Of a stretch of 49,432 nucleotides of DNA, positions 8,354 to 17,389 are shown in pieces. This stretch comes from Streptacidiphilus carbonis. GTDB taxonomy: Bacteria; Actinomycetota; Actinomycetes; Streptomycetales; Streptomycetaceae. Positions within the stretch are counted from its first letter, which is position 1. The number at the start of each line of letters is the position of its first letter. The notes under the pieces were generated by a model that saw nothing but the letters and a program-made list of their open reading frames with translations, was not told where the DNA came from and did not search any database. Location of the stretch: positions 111,808-161,239 of the forward strand of contig NZ_BBPM01000012.1 in NCBI RefSeq assembly GCF_000787775.1, read 5' to 3'. The position numbers and the translations under genes are program-made.

Positions 8354-9151
8354 ATGAGTGAGGTGCTGAACCGCCCCGCCCCGCCGCCCGACCACACCGC
8401 GCGCTACGGCTCGCATCCGGAGCAGGTCGTCGACCTGAGGATGCCCAAGGACGGCCCGGCCAACGGCACCCTGGTGGTGCTCATCCACGGCGGCTTCTGG
8501 CGGGCCGCGTACGACCGCGCCCACACCGGGCCGCTGGCCGACGCGCTGGCCGCGGCCGGGTACACCGTCGCCGTCCCCGAGTACCGGCGGGTGGGCTCCT
8601 TCGGCGGGGGGTGGCCGGGGACCTTCGACGACCTGTCGGTGTTCCTGGAGACCCTGCCCGTCATCACCACCGCCCACGGCATCAGGACCAAGCGCACGGT
8701 GCTGGTCGGCCACTCGGCCGGCGGCCATCTCGCGCTCTGGGCCGCGGCCCGGCACCGGCTGCCGGCCGGCTCCAACTGGCGCAGCCAGTGGCGACCGGAC
8801 GCCGTGGTCGCGTTGGCCGGCTGCGCCTCGCTGGCGCTGGCCGACCTCTGGGAACTGAGCTCGGGCGCGGCCGCCGAGCTGCTCGGCGGCGGCGTGGACG
8901 AGGTGCCTGAGCGCTATGCGCTGGCCGATCCGGGCGCGCTGCTGCCGCTGGGCGTCCCGGTGACGCTGCTGCACGGGACCATGGACGACGACGTACCCGT
9001 CGACATGAGCCGCGAGTTCGCGGGGCTGTCGGAGCGGTCGGGCGAGCCGGTGCGGCTGGTGGAGCTCCCGGGGATGGACCACTTCGCGCTGATCGACCCG
9101 CTGTCGCCGGCCTGGCCGCACCTGCTGGAGGCCGTCGCCGACGGCGGGTGA
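8354..9151 (+). CDS. Alpha/beta-hydrolase, probable kynurenine formamidase
   Basis: 265-residue serine hydrolase. The oxyanion motif HGGFW (H45-W49) is characteristic of the AFMID-type kynurenine formamidases. The nucleophile is S121 in VGHSAGGHLALW; the acid is probably within D211-D213 (GTMDDDVPVD) and the His is H243 (GMDHFALIDP). It would hydrolyse N-formylkynurenine to kynurenine and formate, the missing step between the tryptophan dioxygenase and the kynureninase encoded next door. It is not the metal-dependent KynB fold. Strong GAAGGAG ribosome binding site at 8339-8345; follows the Lrp gene by 24 bp. Function rests on motif plus context; a generic esterase is the alternative. Confidence 0.85.
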   Translation: MSEVLNRPAPPPDHTARYGSHPEQVVDLRMPKDGPANGTLVVLIHGGFWRAAYDRAHTGPLADALAAAGYTVAVPEYRRVGSFGGGWPGTFDDLSVFLETLPVITTAHGIRTKRTVLVGHSAGGHLALWAAARHRLPAGSNWRSQWRPDAVVALAGCASLALADLWELSSGAAAELLGGGVDEVPERYALADPGALLPLGVPVTLLHGTMDDDVPVDMSREFAGLSERSGEPVRLVELPGMDHFALIDPLSPAWPHLLEAVADGG

Positions 9152-9180
9152 ACGGCTGCCGGCGGCAGGCTGACGGTCCG

Positions 9181-9202
9181 GCATATCGCTTGCTGCATAT
9201 GC
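9181..9202. promoter_or_regulatory. Inverted repeat upstream of the encapsulin gene
   Basis: GCATAT (9181-9186) and ATATGC (9197-9202) form an inverted repeat with a 10-bp centre in the 177-bp spacer before the encapsulin gene. AT-rich arms stand out against the surrounding GC-rich sequence. Candidate operator or promoter element only. Confidence 0.35.
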
Positions 9203-9328
9203 GAACAGCGGCCGGGGCTACCCCGAATGGGTGTCGAACATGTGCACTCGATCAGGGAATGGAACCTTGTGGTCCCAGCCCCCACCCTGGAAACGCGGTT
9301 CACACGTTCTCCGGGGAGGCAGCAGCAG

Positions 9329-10711
<1,383 letters not shown>

Positions 10712-10777
10712 CGGCACGGCCGTGACCGCGACCGTGACCGGACATCCCTCGGGCCCCGACCATCTGGAGCGTGGCGA

Positions 10778-11536
10778 TTGAGCTGGACGGACGTGGCGAT
10801 CCTGGTCGGATCGCTGGCGCTGGCCGCACTGGTGCTGTGGCTGCTGGAGCGCCATGTCCCGCACCCCCGCCGGGAGTTGCACAACGATGTGGCCGGCTTC
10901 ATCTTCGCCGGCATCGGGGTGATCTACGCGGTCCTGCTGGCCTTCGTGGTGATCTCGGTCTGGGAGAACGTCGACTCGGCCCGGCAGACCACCTTCAAGG
11001 AGGCGGACGCGCTGGCGGGCGTGTACTGGATCTCCCGTGAACTGCCGCTGCCCGTCGGCGCCACGATCGAGCACGACACCCTGGACTACGCCCACACGGT
11101 CCAGGACACCGAGTGGCCCCTGATGGGGTCGCACAAGAGCAGCCCCCAGGCCACCCAGGAGGTCTATGCCATCCGCAACGCGGTGAACTCCTTCCAGCCG
11201 GCCGACCCGCAGCAGGAGGTGCTGTACGAGCACGCGGTGTCCCATGTCGAGGACCTGGCCACGGAGCGGAGGGCGAGGCTGACGGAAGTGGAGGACTCGG
11301 TCCCGCCCATCCTCTGGGGCGCGCTGATCCTGGGCGCGGTGGTGACCATCGGTTTCACCTACCTCTTCGGCCTGTCCAACACGCTGGTCCACTCGCTGAT
11401 GGTGCTGTCGCTGACAGCGCTGGTGGTGGGCTCGCTGATCCTGGTGAAGGAGATGAACTACCCCTTCCTCGGCGTCACCAAGGTCGAGCCGACGGCCTTC
11501 CAGGTCTTCCTGGACCGGCTGCCGACGCCCCGATGA
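10778..11536 (+). CDS. DUF4239 (bestrophin-like) membrane protein
   Basis: 252 residues, TTG start at 10778 with GGAG 8 bases before it. Four predicted membrane helices: about 5-23, 41-66 (IFAGIGVIYAVLLAFVVISV), 175-198 and 201-222. A soluble segment between helices 2 and 3 contains QTTFKEADALAGVYW and conserved acidic/His positions. This matches DUF4239, a distant bestrophin-like family of unknown function. It follows the encapsulin gene by 66 bp in the same direction, so co-transcription is possible; the short spacer contains CGTGACCG-type repeats at 10720-10740. Confidence 0.85.
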   Translation: MSWTDVAILVGSLALAALVLWLLERHVPHPRRELHNDVAGFIFAGIGVIYAVLLAFVVISVWENVDSARQTTFKEADALAGVYWISRELPLPVGATIEHDTLDYAHTVQDTEWPLMGSHKSSPQATQEVYAIRNAVNSFQPADPQQEVLYEHAVSHVEDLATERRARLTEVEDSVPPILWGALILGAVVTIGFTYLFGLSNTLVHSLMVLSLTALVVGSLILVKEMNYPFLGVTKVEPTAFQVFLDRLPTPR

Positions 11537-11657
11537 ACGACCTGACGACGCGGGTGAACTAGGACAGAAACTGACCTGGTTGCTCCGTAGCGTGGGGGCT
11601 ACCGACTTCGCAGCAGGGAAGCAGCGGCGAAGATGCAGAGAGAAAGTGGTGGCCCCC

Positions 11658-12155
11658 ATGCCCGTACTCGTTTCCGCCGAGACCGATGAGCGTGCCGAGC
11701 TGCTCCAGTTCGTGGAGGCCCAGCGCGGTGCGCTCCGCCGCGCCGTCGGCGGCCTGACCGAGGAGCAGGCCTCCTCGCGCTCCACGGCGAGCGAACTGTC
11801 GGTGGTGGGGCTGGTGAAGCACTGCGCCGAGATGGAGAGCAACTGGATCCGGGTGATCCTGGCCGGCCGGCCTGGACTGGTCCAGCGGGACCAGTCCAAC
11901 TGGGGCGACAGCTTCCGACTGGTCGACGGTGAGACCGTCGACTCGGTTCTCGCCTTCTACGACACCGTCGCCGCCGAGACCGCCGAGATCGTCGGCGCCC
12001 TGCCGGAGGCGCCGTGGTTCCCCCCGAACTCGGTCCGCTCGGCCCGCTGGATCCTGCTCCACCTCATCGAGGAGGTCGCCCGCCACGCCGGCCACGCCGA
12101 CATCCTCCGCGAGTCGGTCGACGGCGCGACGGCGTTCGCGCTGCTGGGCTGGTAG
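11658..12155 (+). CDS. DinB-like (DUF664) protein
   Basis: About 165 residues of the DinB four-helix-bundle superfamily. Metal-ligand-type histidines are seen in LVKHCAEMESNW and in LLHLIEEVARHAGHADILRE, the position pattern of DUF664 proteins (mycothiol- or bacillithiol-dependent enzymes and relatives). Start taken at ATG 11658; a GTG at 11646 is an in-frame alternative. Substrate unknown. A strong hairpin follows immediately. Confidence 0.87.
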   Translation: MPVLVSAETDERAELLQFVEAQRGALRRAVGGLTEEQASSRSTASELSVVGLVKHCAEMESNWIRVILAGRPGLVQRDQSNWGDSFRLVDGETVDSVLAFYDTVAAETAEIVGALPEAPWFPPNSVRSARWILLHLIEEVARHAGHADILRESVDGATAFALLGW

Positions 12156-12170
12156 CGCCGGAGGAACGAA

Positions 12171-12211
12171 CGGAGAGCCGCCCCACCGGGACCGGGTGGG
12201 GCGGCTCTCCG
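12171..12211 (+). terminator. Intrinsic terminator hairpin after DinB-like gene
   Basis: Perfect 17-bp stem (12171-12187 with 12195-12211) and a 7-base loop, 15 bp after the DinB-like stop. It isolates the sigma-factor gene downstream. Confidence 0.8.
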
Positions 12212-12213
12212 TT

Positions 12214-12240
12214 GTAACGTCCGCACGGTCCCTCCGCGTC
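12214..12240 (+). promoter_or_regulatory. Candidate ECF-type promoter of the sigma-factor gene
   Basis: GTAAC at 12214-12218 and CGTC at 12237-12240 are 18 bp apart, resembling the -35/-10 elements of ECF-dependent promoters, 70 bp before the sigma gene. Autoregulation is a common ECF habit; the match is short and could be chance. Confidence 0.35.
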
Positions 12241-12309
12241 ATAGGTGCAGAAGCAGAGAACGGAACAGCGACCACACCATTCGCAGTCGACTGCACACCC
12301 GGGGGCCCA

Positions 12310-12834
12310 GTGAAGCAGGCACAGGTCGATGAGTACCTGGAATTCGCGACCGCGCGCAGCGGGCACCTCTACCGGACGGCCTGCCTGCTGGCCGGCGGCG
12401 ACAGCCATCTGGCCGAGGACCTGGTGCAGGAGACCCTGGGGCGGCTGTATGTGCACTGGCGCCGGGTCTCCGTCGCCGACAACCCGGCGGCGTACGCGCA
12501 CACCGTGCTGGTGCGGGTGTTCATCAGCCACCGGCGCCGGCGCAGCAGCGGTGAGCGTCCCACCGGGTTCGTGCCCGACGGGGCCGACGGTTCGTCAGCA
12601 GGCCTGGGGCAGGGGGATGCCGCGCTCCGGCTGACCCTGTTGACGGCGCTCAGCCAGCTGTCGGTCCGGGACCGCGCCGTCGTGGTGCTCCGCTACTGGG
12701 AGGACCGCAGCGTCGAGGAGACCGCGACGGCGCTGCGGCTCAGCGCCGGCGTCGTCCGCGTGCAGAGCTCCCGCGCGCTCAAGCGGCTCCGCCAGATCCT
12801 CGGCAGCAGCCTCGGCGACCTCGCGCACAACTAG
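12310..12834 (+). CDS. SigE-family RNA polymerase sigma factor (ECF type)
   Basis: 174 residues with sigma region 2 (ATARSGHLYRTACLLAGGD through AEDLVQETLGRLYVHWRRV) and region 4 (ALSQLSVRDRAVVVLRYWED, followed by the helix-turn-helix SVEETATALRLSAGVVRVQS). It lacks regions 1 and 3, as expected for ECF factors of the actinobacterial SigE/SCO-type family. GTG start at 12310. Followed 85 bp later by a single-span membrane protein that is a candidate partner or anti-sigma factor. Confidence 0.93.
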   Translation: MKQAQVDEYLEFATARSGHLYRTACLLAGGDSHLAEDLVQETLGRLYVHWRRVSVADNPAAYAHTVLVRVFISHRRRRSSGERPTGFVPDGADGSSAGLGQGDAALRLTLLTALSQLSVRDRAVVVLRYWEDRSVEETATALRLSAGVVRVQSSRALKRLRQILGSSLGDLAHN

Positions 12835-12919
12835 CGACAGACCCTGGCCGTTCCGGCTCCACAGCAACGTCTGCGCACCAACTCCTGCTCCCCCATTCGA
12901 CCGTGAGGACGGCACTGCC

Positions 12920-14194
12920 ATGCCATTCGAAGACGAACTCACCGACGCACTCAACGACACCGGCAACAGCTTCCGGCCCGATCTCACCCGCCTGGTCAAC
13001 TCCGGCGTCGAGGACGGCCGCCGCCGCAACCGCCGCCGCCGGGCGGTCGGGGTGCTCGGCACCGTCACCGCACTCGCGGTGGTCGGCGTCGGCGGGACCT
13101 ACGCCGCAGGTGCGCTGTCCAGCGACCAGAGCACCGGCAGGTCCGCCGCCCCCAAGCCCTCCACGAGGGTGAGCGGGACGCCGACCACACCCGCCACCGT
13201 GCAGGTGTCCGGGACCGGGGTGGCCCGGCCCGGACTCAGCCAGGCCCAGTTGGACGCCGTCACCAAGAAGGTGATGTCCGCCTTCGGCACCGTGACGATC
13301 TCCAGGAGCAACACCCCGAGCGGCGGCGCCAACGGCTCCAGCGGGGTGCTGGACGACCACCAGGGCAAGGCCGCGTTCGACGTCTCGCTGCAGTGGGCGG
13401 ACGGCGGCGACGCCTCGGCCGGGAAGGCCTGTCCCGACCCCACCCTGGTGCCCACCGAGGGCTGCTCGGTCACCCGGCTCCCGGACGGCAGCCATGTGCT
13501 GGTGAGCCGGGGCTGGGAGTACTCCAGCAAGAAGGGCGGGATGAAGGACTGGTACGCCATCCTCACCCGGTCCGACGGGCGCCAGCTGATGATCAACGAG
13601 TACAACTCGGCCGAGGAGAAGGGCGGCGTCACCCGGACCGACCCGCCGCTGACGGCCGCTCAGCTCAAGACCGCGGTGACCGCCGCGGCCTGGGGCCCCG
13701 CCATCGCCTCGCTGTCCAAGCCGGTCGCCGCCCGGGGCGCCGGGCCGGCCGCATCCGCCGACCTGGCGGGCGGCGCGCTCGCCAAGGTGCTCGGCGGCCT
13801 GCTGCCGCAGGGGCTCACCCGCTCCCAGGAGCACACCGAGTCCGGCTTCGTCGACCTGCGGCTGAACGACGGGAAGGGCGCGGGCCTGTTCCAGATCAAT
13901 GTGCAGGACTGGAGCGCGGCCCTGGCGAAGAACGACCCGTCGTTGGCCGCCCTCTACGGCGGCGCGACCGTGCTCCCGGACGGCTCCAAGCTGGTGACCC
14001 GGCAGACCGGGGCCGAGAAGGGCGGCAGCGGCGCGGTGCAGTGGACCGCGGACCTGCTGCGGCCGGACGGTCTGCGGATCGTGGCCATGGAGTTCAACTC
14101 GCCGGCCCAGGGCAGCGCGGCGGACCGGGCCACCCCGGTGCTGACCATGGCGCAGCTGCAGGCGATCGTCAGCAGCCCGGCCTGGAAGAAGTAG
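12920..14194 (+). CDS. Single-span membrane protein, candidate sigma-factor partner
   Basis: 424 residues. A short cytoplasmic region (MPFEDELTDALNDTGNSF) leads to an Arg-rich stop-transfer (RRRNRRRRA) and one helix (about 43-63, VGVLGTVTALAVVGVGGTYA). Outside lies a Ser/Thr/Pro linker and two related extracytoplasmic domains, each ending with a TMAQLQAIV- or TAAQLKTAV-like segment preceding a Trp, suggesting an internal duplication. Gene order after a SigE-type sigma gene and the short N-terminal region suggest a role in sensing or anti-sigma control, but there is no ZAS zinc motif. I cannot assign a firm function. Confidence 0.8.
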   Translation: MPFEDELTDALNDTGNSFRPDLTRLVNSGVEDGRRRNRRRRAVGVLGTVTALAVVGVGGTYAAGALSSDQSTGRSAAPKPSTRVSGTPTTPATVQVSGTGVARPGLSQAQLDAVTKKVMSAFGTVTISRSNTPSGGANGSSGVLDDHQGKAAFDVSLQWADGGDASAGKACPDPTLVPTEGCSVTRLPDGSHVLVSRGWEYSSKKGGMKDWYAILTRSDGRQLMINEYNSAEEKGGVTRTDPPLTAAQLKTAVTAAAWGPAIASLSKPVAARGAGPAASADLAGGALAKVLGGLLPQGLTRSQEHTESGFVDLRLNDGKGAGLFQINVQDWSAALAKNDPSLAALYGGATVLPDGSKLVTRQTGAEKGGSGAVQWTADLLRPDGLRIVAMEFNSPAQGSAADRATPVLTMAQLQAIVSSPAWKK

Positions 14195-14247
14195 CCGCGA
14201 CGTGGCCGCGTCGGCATCCCGTCACCTGCGTGTGGAAAGGTGGCGGG

Positions 14248-14850
14248 ATGCCGACGATCCGCGCCTACCGACCCGCCGACCGCGAGGCCCTCTACGACGT
14301 CTGCGTCCGTACCGGGCACAACGGCGGTGACGCCACCGACCTCTACCGGGACCCGCGGATCCTGCCGGACATCTTCACCGGCCCCTATCTCGCGCTCCGG
14401 CCGGACCTGGCGTTCGTGCTCGCGGACGAGCAGGACCGGGCGGTGGGCTACATCCTCGGCGCCGCCGACACCGCGGCGTTCGTCGCCGAGTTCCGCCGGG
14501 ACTGGCTGCCCACGGTCGCCGCGCGCTACCCGGAGGGCAGCGGCACCGGGCGGGACGCGGAGCGGATCAGGGACCTGCACCATCCGGAGTGGATGTGGCA
14601 CGAGGAACTCGCCGAGTACCCGGCGCACCTGCACATAGACCTCCTTCCGGAGGCCCAGGGAAAGGGCGCGGGGCGGGCCCTGATGGGAACCTACCTGGCG
14701 GCGCTGCGGGCCCTCGGGGTACCGAGGGTGCACCTCGGGATGAGCGCGGCGAACACCGGCGCCAAGGCCTTCTACGACCGCCTGGGGTTCCACGAATTGC
14801 ACCGGACGCCGGACGGGAGAGGGTTGTTCCTCGGGCGCGGGACGGACTGA
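14248..14850 (+). CDS. GNAT-family N-acetyltransferase
   Basis: 200 residues with the GNAT fold: strand and substrate region MPTIRAYRPADREALYDVC, core strand RAVGYILGAADT, the acetyl-CoA loop LPEAQGKGAGRALMGTYLAA (Q-x-x-G-x-G/A pattern), and C-terminal LGMSAANTGAKAFYDRLGF. The long middle segment with HPEWMWHEELAEYPAHLHID resembles the acetyltransferase domain associated with O-GlcNAcase-like proteins, but the acceptor is unknown. Short spacer (53 bp) from the preceding membrane protein. Ends inside the base of a very long palindrome. Confidence 0.92.
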   Translation: MPTIRAYRPADREALYDVCVRTGHNGGDATDLYRDPRILPDIFTGPYLALRPDLAFVLADEQDRAVGYILGAADTAAFVAEFRRDWLPTVAARYPEGSGTGRDAERIRDLHHPEWMWHEELAEYPAHLHIDLLPEAQGKGAGRALMGTYLAALRALGVPRVHLGMSAANTGAKAFYDRLGFHELHRTPDGRGLFLGRGTD

Positions 14851-15004
14851 GGGACCGTCGGGTGCGGACCGTAGTGGGCTGGCAGCGCAGTTCCCCGCGC
14901 CCCTACGTAGGTGCAACGTGCCCACGGGCGGGTCAGTTGCAGCTACGTAGGGGCGCGGGGAACTGCGCGACAAACCAGCTACGGTCCGCAGCTCAAGGTC
15001 CCTC
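14849..15004. repeat. Long palindromic element, copy 1 of the GCGCAGTTCCCCGCGCCCCT family
   Basis: Between two convergent genes. The inner arms 14885-14910 and 14943-14968 are a perfect 26-bp inverted repeat. Imperfect complementarity continues outward (TGCGGACCGTAG at 14863-14874 with CTACGGTCCGCA at 14979-14990, and GGGACC with GGTCCC), so almost the entire 160-bp spacer can fold as one cruciform or hairpin. Likely acts as a bidirectional terminator. Other copies: 27601, 39036, 40615. Confidence 0.9.
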
Positions 15005-15011
15005 GGGAACC

Positions 15012-15587
15012 CTAGAGGTTGACGCCGAAGTCGCGGGCGATGCCCGACAACCCGGAGGCGTAGCCCTGGCCGATGGCGCGGAACTTCCACTCGGCGCCGT
15101 TGCGGTAGATCTCGCCGAAGACCATGGCGGTCTCGGTCGCGGCGTCCTCGGAGAGGTCGTAGCGGGCGATCTCGGCGTCGCCGTTCTGGTTGACGACGCG
15201 GATGAAGGCGTTGCGGACCTGGCCGAAGTTCTGGCTGCGGTTCTCGGCGTCGTAGATGGAGACCGGGAACACCAGCTTGTCGGCCTCGGCCGGGAGGCCC
15301 GCCAGGTTCACCTTGATCTGCTCGTCGTCGCCCTCGCCCTGGCCGGTGAGGTTGTCGCCGGCGTGGACCACGGTCTGGTCCGGGGTGGAGGTGTTGTTGA
15401 AGAACACGAAGTGCTTGTCCGAGAGGACCTTCCCGGAGGCGTCCAGGACGATGGCGCTGGCGTCCAGGTCGAAGTCGGTCCCGGTGGTGGTGCGCACATC
15501 CCAGCCGAGGCCCACGGTGATGGCCGTGAGGCCCGGTGCCTCCTTGGTGAGGGAGACATTTCCGCCCTTGGACAGGCTTACCGGCAT
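15012..15587 (-). CDS. TerD-family protein
   Basis: 191-residue TerD-domain protein, start [20 protein letters not shown]. Diagnostic segments: [20 protein letters not shown], calcium-ligand-like FDLDAS and [10 protein letters not shown], and [20 protein letters not shown]. TerD proteins bind Ca2+ and are linked to tellurite and stress phenotypes; in streptomycetes multiple solitary copies are usual and affect development (family knowledge). No other ter gene lies next to it here. Confidence 0.95.
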   Translation of the reverse strand: MPVSLSKGGNVSLTKEAPGLTAITVGLGWDVRTTTGTDFDLDASAIVLDASGKVLSDKHFVFFNNTSTPDQTVVHAGDNLTGQGEGDDEQIKVNLAGLPAEADKLVFPVSIYDAENRSQNFGQVRNAFIRVVNQNGDAEIARYDLSEDAATETAMVFGEIYRNGAEWKFRAIGQGYASGLSGIARDFGVNL

Positions 15588-15727
15588 GGTGGGGCCCCTT
15601 CCTGATCCTGCTTGTGTCGGTGTGGTGGTGCGCTCTCCGGTAAGAACGTGGGGGGAGCCTCTTACGGTTCCCACTCTTAGCGGGCTTATCGGACGCCTAC
15701 GGCTCTCTTCCCTACAGCCCTACCGCG

Positions 15728-16219
15728 TTACGGCACCCGGGGGAAGCGGGACTGCAGTTCCCACACGGTCGCGTTGTCGGCCAGGCCGTCGTGCAGGTCG
15801 CACAGGTCGGCGATCAGGTCCTGCAGGAAGTCGCGGGCCTCGCGCCGGAGTTCGGGGTGGCGGACGGTGAGCGGCGGCCCGTCCACCCAGTCGGCGCGGA
15901 TCTCCACCCAGTTGAAGCGACGGCTGAAACGCAGCAGGTCGGCCGACTCGGTGAAGTCCAACTCGCTGGTCTGCAGGGCCGAGCCGCGGCTGCCGGAGGG
16001 GTCACGGTCGATCTCCTCGACGATGTCGCACAGCGCCCAGGCGAAGTCCAGCACCGGGACCCATCCCCAGGCTGTGGACAGGTCGGCGCGGTCCGCGCCC
16101 TGCAGGTGGATGTCGCCGCAGAACAGGTCGTGCCGCAGGGCGCGGGCGCCGACGCTGCGGTAGTCGGTCTGCGGGGGGTCGGGGAAGCGGGTGGAGAGCG
16201 AGTAGCCGAGGTCGATCAC
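15728..16219 (-). CDS. Conserved hypothetical protein
   Basis: 163 residues from the GTG at 16219 (VIDLGYSLSTRFP). A soluble alpha/beta protein, rich in Asp/Trp/Arg, with segments FCGDIHLQGADRADLSTAWG, WVPVLDFAWALCDIVEEID and FNWVEIRADWVDGPPLTV. No motif I recognise; it resembles small actinobacterial proteins predicted to be immunity- or regulation-like, but I do not assign a function. The frame continues upstream to 16282 but that part is Arg/Pro-rich and overlaps the promoter of the divergent ArfB-like gene. Confidence 0.75.
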   Translation of the reverse strand: MIDLGYSLSTRFPDPPQTDYRSVGARALRHDLFCGDIHLQGADRADLSTAWGWVPVLDFAWALCDIVEEIDRDPSGSRGSALQTSELDFTESADLLRFSRRFNWVEIRADWVDGPPLTVRHPELRREARDFLQDLIADLCDLHDGLADNATVWELQSRFPRVP

Positions 16220-16338
16220 CGGACGATGGTCGCACGCGGTGCGCGGCCGGCCGCGTCGCGGCCGGCGCCGCACGGGCCGCACAGGTGTCGGGGCAAAACC
16301 CCTGGCGGCCTCGGGCGGGATGCGGGGATCATGGGGGC

Positions 16339-16767
16339 ATGTCCCTTCCCGTGCGCGTACGCGGCTCGGTCGTCGTTCCCGACGCCGAGCTCCTGTGGCG
16401 TTTCTCGCGCTCCGGTGGGCCTGGCGGCCAGCATGTGAACACCTCGGACACCCAGGTGGAGCTGCGCTTCGACATCGCCGCGTCGGCGGTGCTGCCGCAG
16501 GTGTGGAAGGAGCGGGCGCTGGAGCGGCTGGCCGGCCGGCTCGTGGACGACGGGGTGCTGGTGGTGCGGGCTTCCGAGCACCGCTCGCAGTGGCGCAACC
16601 GGGAGGCCGCCGCGGTGCGCCTGGGCGCGCTGCTGAGCGAGGCGGTGGCCCCGCCGCCGCGGGCGCGCCGGGCGACCCGGCCGAGCCGCGGGGTGGTGGA
16701 GCGCAGGCTCACCGACAAGAAGCGGCGCGCCGATGTGAAACGGGGGCGTTCGGGCCGGTTCGACTGA
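16339..16767 (+). CDS. arfB: ArfB/YaeJ-like peptidyl-tRNA hydrolase (stalled-ribosome rescue)
   Basis: 142 residues, consisting of a release-factor catalytic domain with the GGQ motif at residues 29-31 in SGGPGGQHVN, and a basic C-terminal tail (RRLTDKKRRADVKRGRSGRF) that would enter the empty mRNA channel. It hydrolyses the ester bond of peptidyl-tRNA on ribosomes stalled without a stop codon. It lacks the codon-recognition domains of RF1/RF2, as expected. ATG at 16339 lies after a GGGG stretch. Converges on the flavin reductase gene. Confidence 0.93.
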   Translation: MSLPVRVRGSVVVPDAELLWRFSRSGGPGGQHVNTSDTQVELRFDIAASAVLPQVWKERALERLAGRLVDDGVLVVRASEHRSQWRNREAAAVRLGALLSEAVAPPPRARRATRPSRGVVERRLTDKKRRADVKRGRSGRFD

Positions 16768-16804
16768 CGTCGGGTCAGCCCAGCCGCACGGCCGGCCCAG
16801 GCGT

Positions 16805-17389
16805 TCAGCCCAGGCCGTGGTACTGGCCGCGGAAGTAGAGCAGGGGGGCGCCGCCGTGGGCGGCGATCCGGGCGTCCAGGACGCGGCCGATCAGCAGGAT
16901 GTGGTCACCGGCGGATATCCGCTGCTCGGTCCGGCACTCCACGGTCGCCAGCGCCCCGTCCACCAGCGGCGCGCCGCTCTCGGGGCCGCGGTGGTGCGGC
17001 AGGTCGGCGAAGAGCAGCCGGTCGCTGATCCGCCCCTTCATGGCGAAGCGGGCCGCGGTCTGCCGCTGGTCGGCGCCGAGGATCGAGACCGCCCAGCGGT
17101 CGACCCGGCTGAGCGTCTCCTCCATCCGTGAGTCCTCCCGCACCGAGACCAGGACCAGCGGCGGCTCCAGCGAGACCGAGAGGAACGCGGTGGCGGTCAT
17201 CCCGACGTCCTCGCCGCGGGGCCCGTCCTCGGGGTCGTGCGCGGTCAGCAGGACCACCCCGGAGGCCAGCTGGCCCAGGGCGGCCCGGAAGGCCTCAGGG
17301 GTGGCTTCCGAGGCCGCCGCGGCCATGGCGGCGGCGGAGGCGGGGGAACCGTTGGGAGAAGGGAGCGCGGCTTCGTACACGCTACGCAC
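16805..17389 (-). CDS. Flavin reductase family (FMN-binding split barrel) protein
   Basis: About 194 residues from the GTG at 17389. The flavin-reductase-like domain begins at FRAALGQLASGVVLLTA, with GMTATAFLSVSLEPPLVLVS (flavin-binding strand), FAMKGRISDRLLFADLP, and the C-terminal GDHILLIGRVLDARIAAHGG plus LLYFRGQYHGLG. Such proteins supply reduced FMN/FAD to two-component monooxygenases or reduce other cofactors; no partner monooxygenase is next to it. A later start (Met at about residue 22) is possible because the N-terminus is Ala-rich. Confidence 0.92.
   Translation of the reverse strand: MRSVYEAALPSPNGSPASAAAMAAAASEATPEAFRAALGQLASGVVLLTAHDPEDGPRGEDVGMTATAFLSVSLEPPLVLVSVREDSRMEETLSRVDRWAVSILGADQRQTAARFAMKGRISDRLLFADLPHHRGPESGAPLVDGALATVECRTEQRISAGDHILLIGRVLDARIAAHGGAPLLYFRGQYHGLG

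Noticed and set aside
9227..9328. Upstream ATG extending the encapsulin by 34 residues
   Set aside because: No Shine-Dalgarno, and the ATG at 9329 with GGGGAGG gives the usual Family 2B N-terminus.
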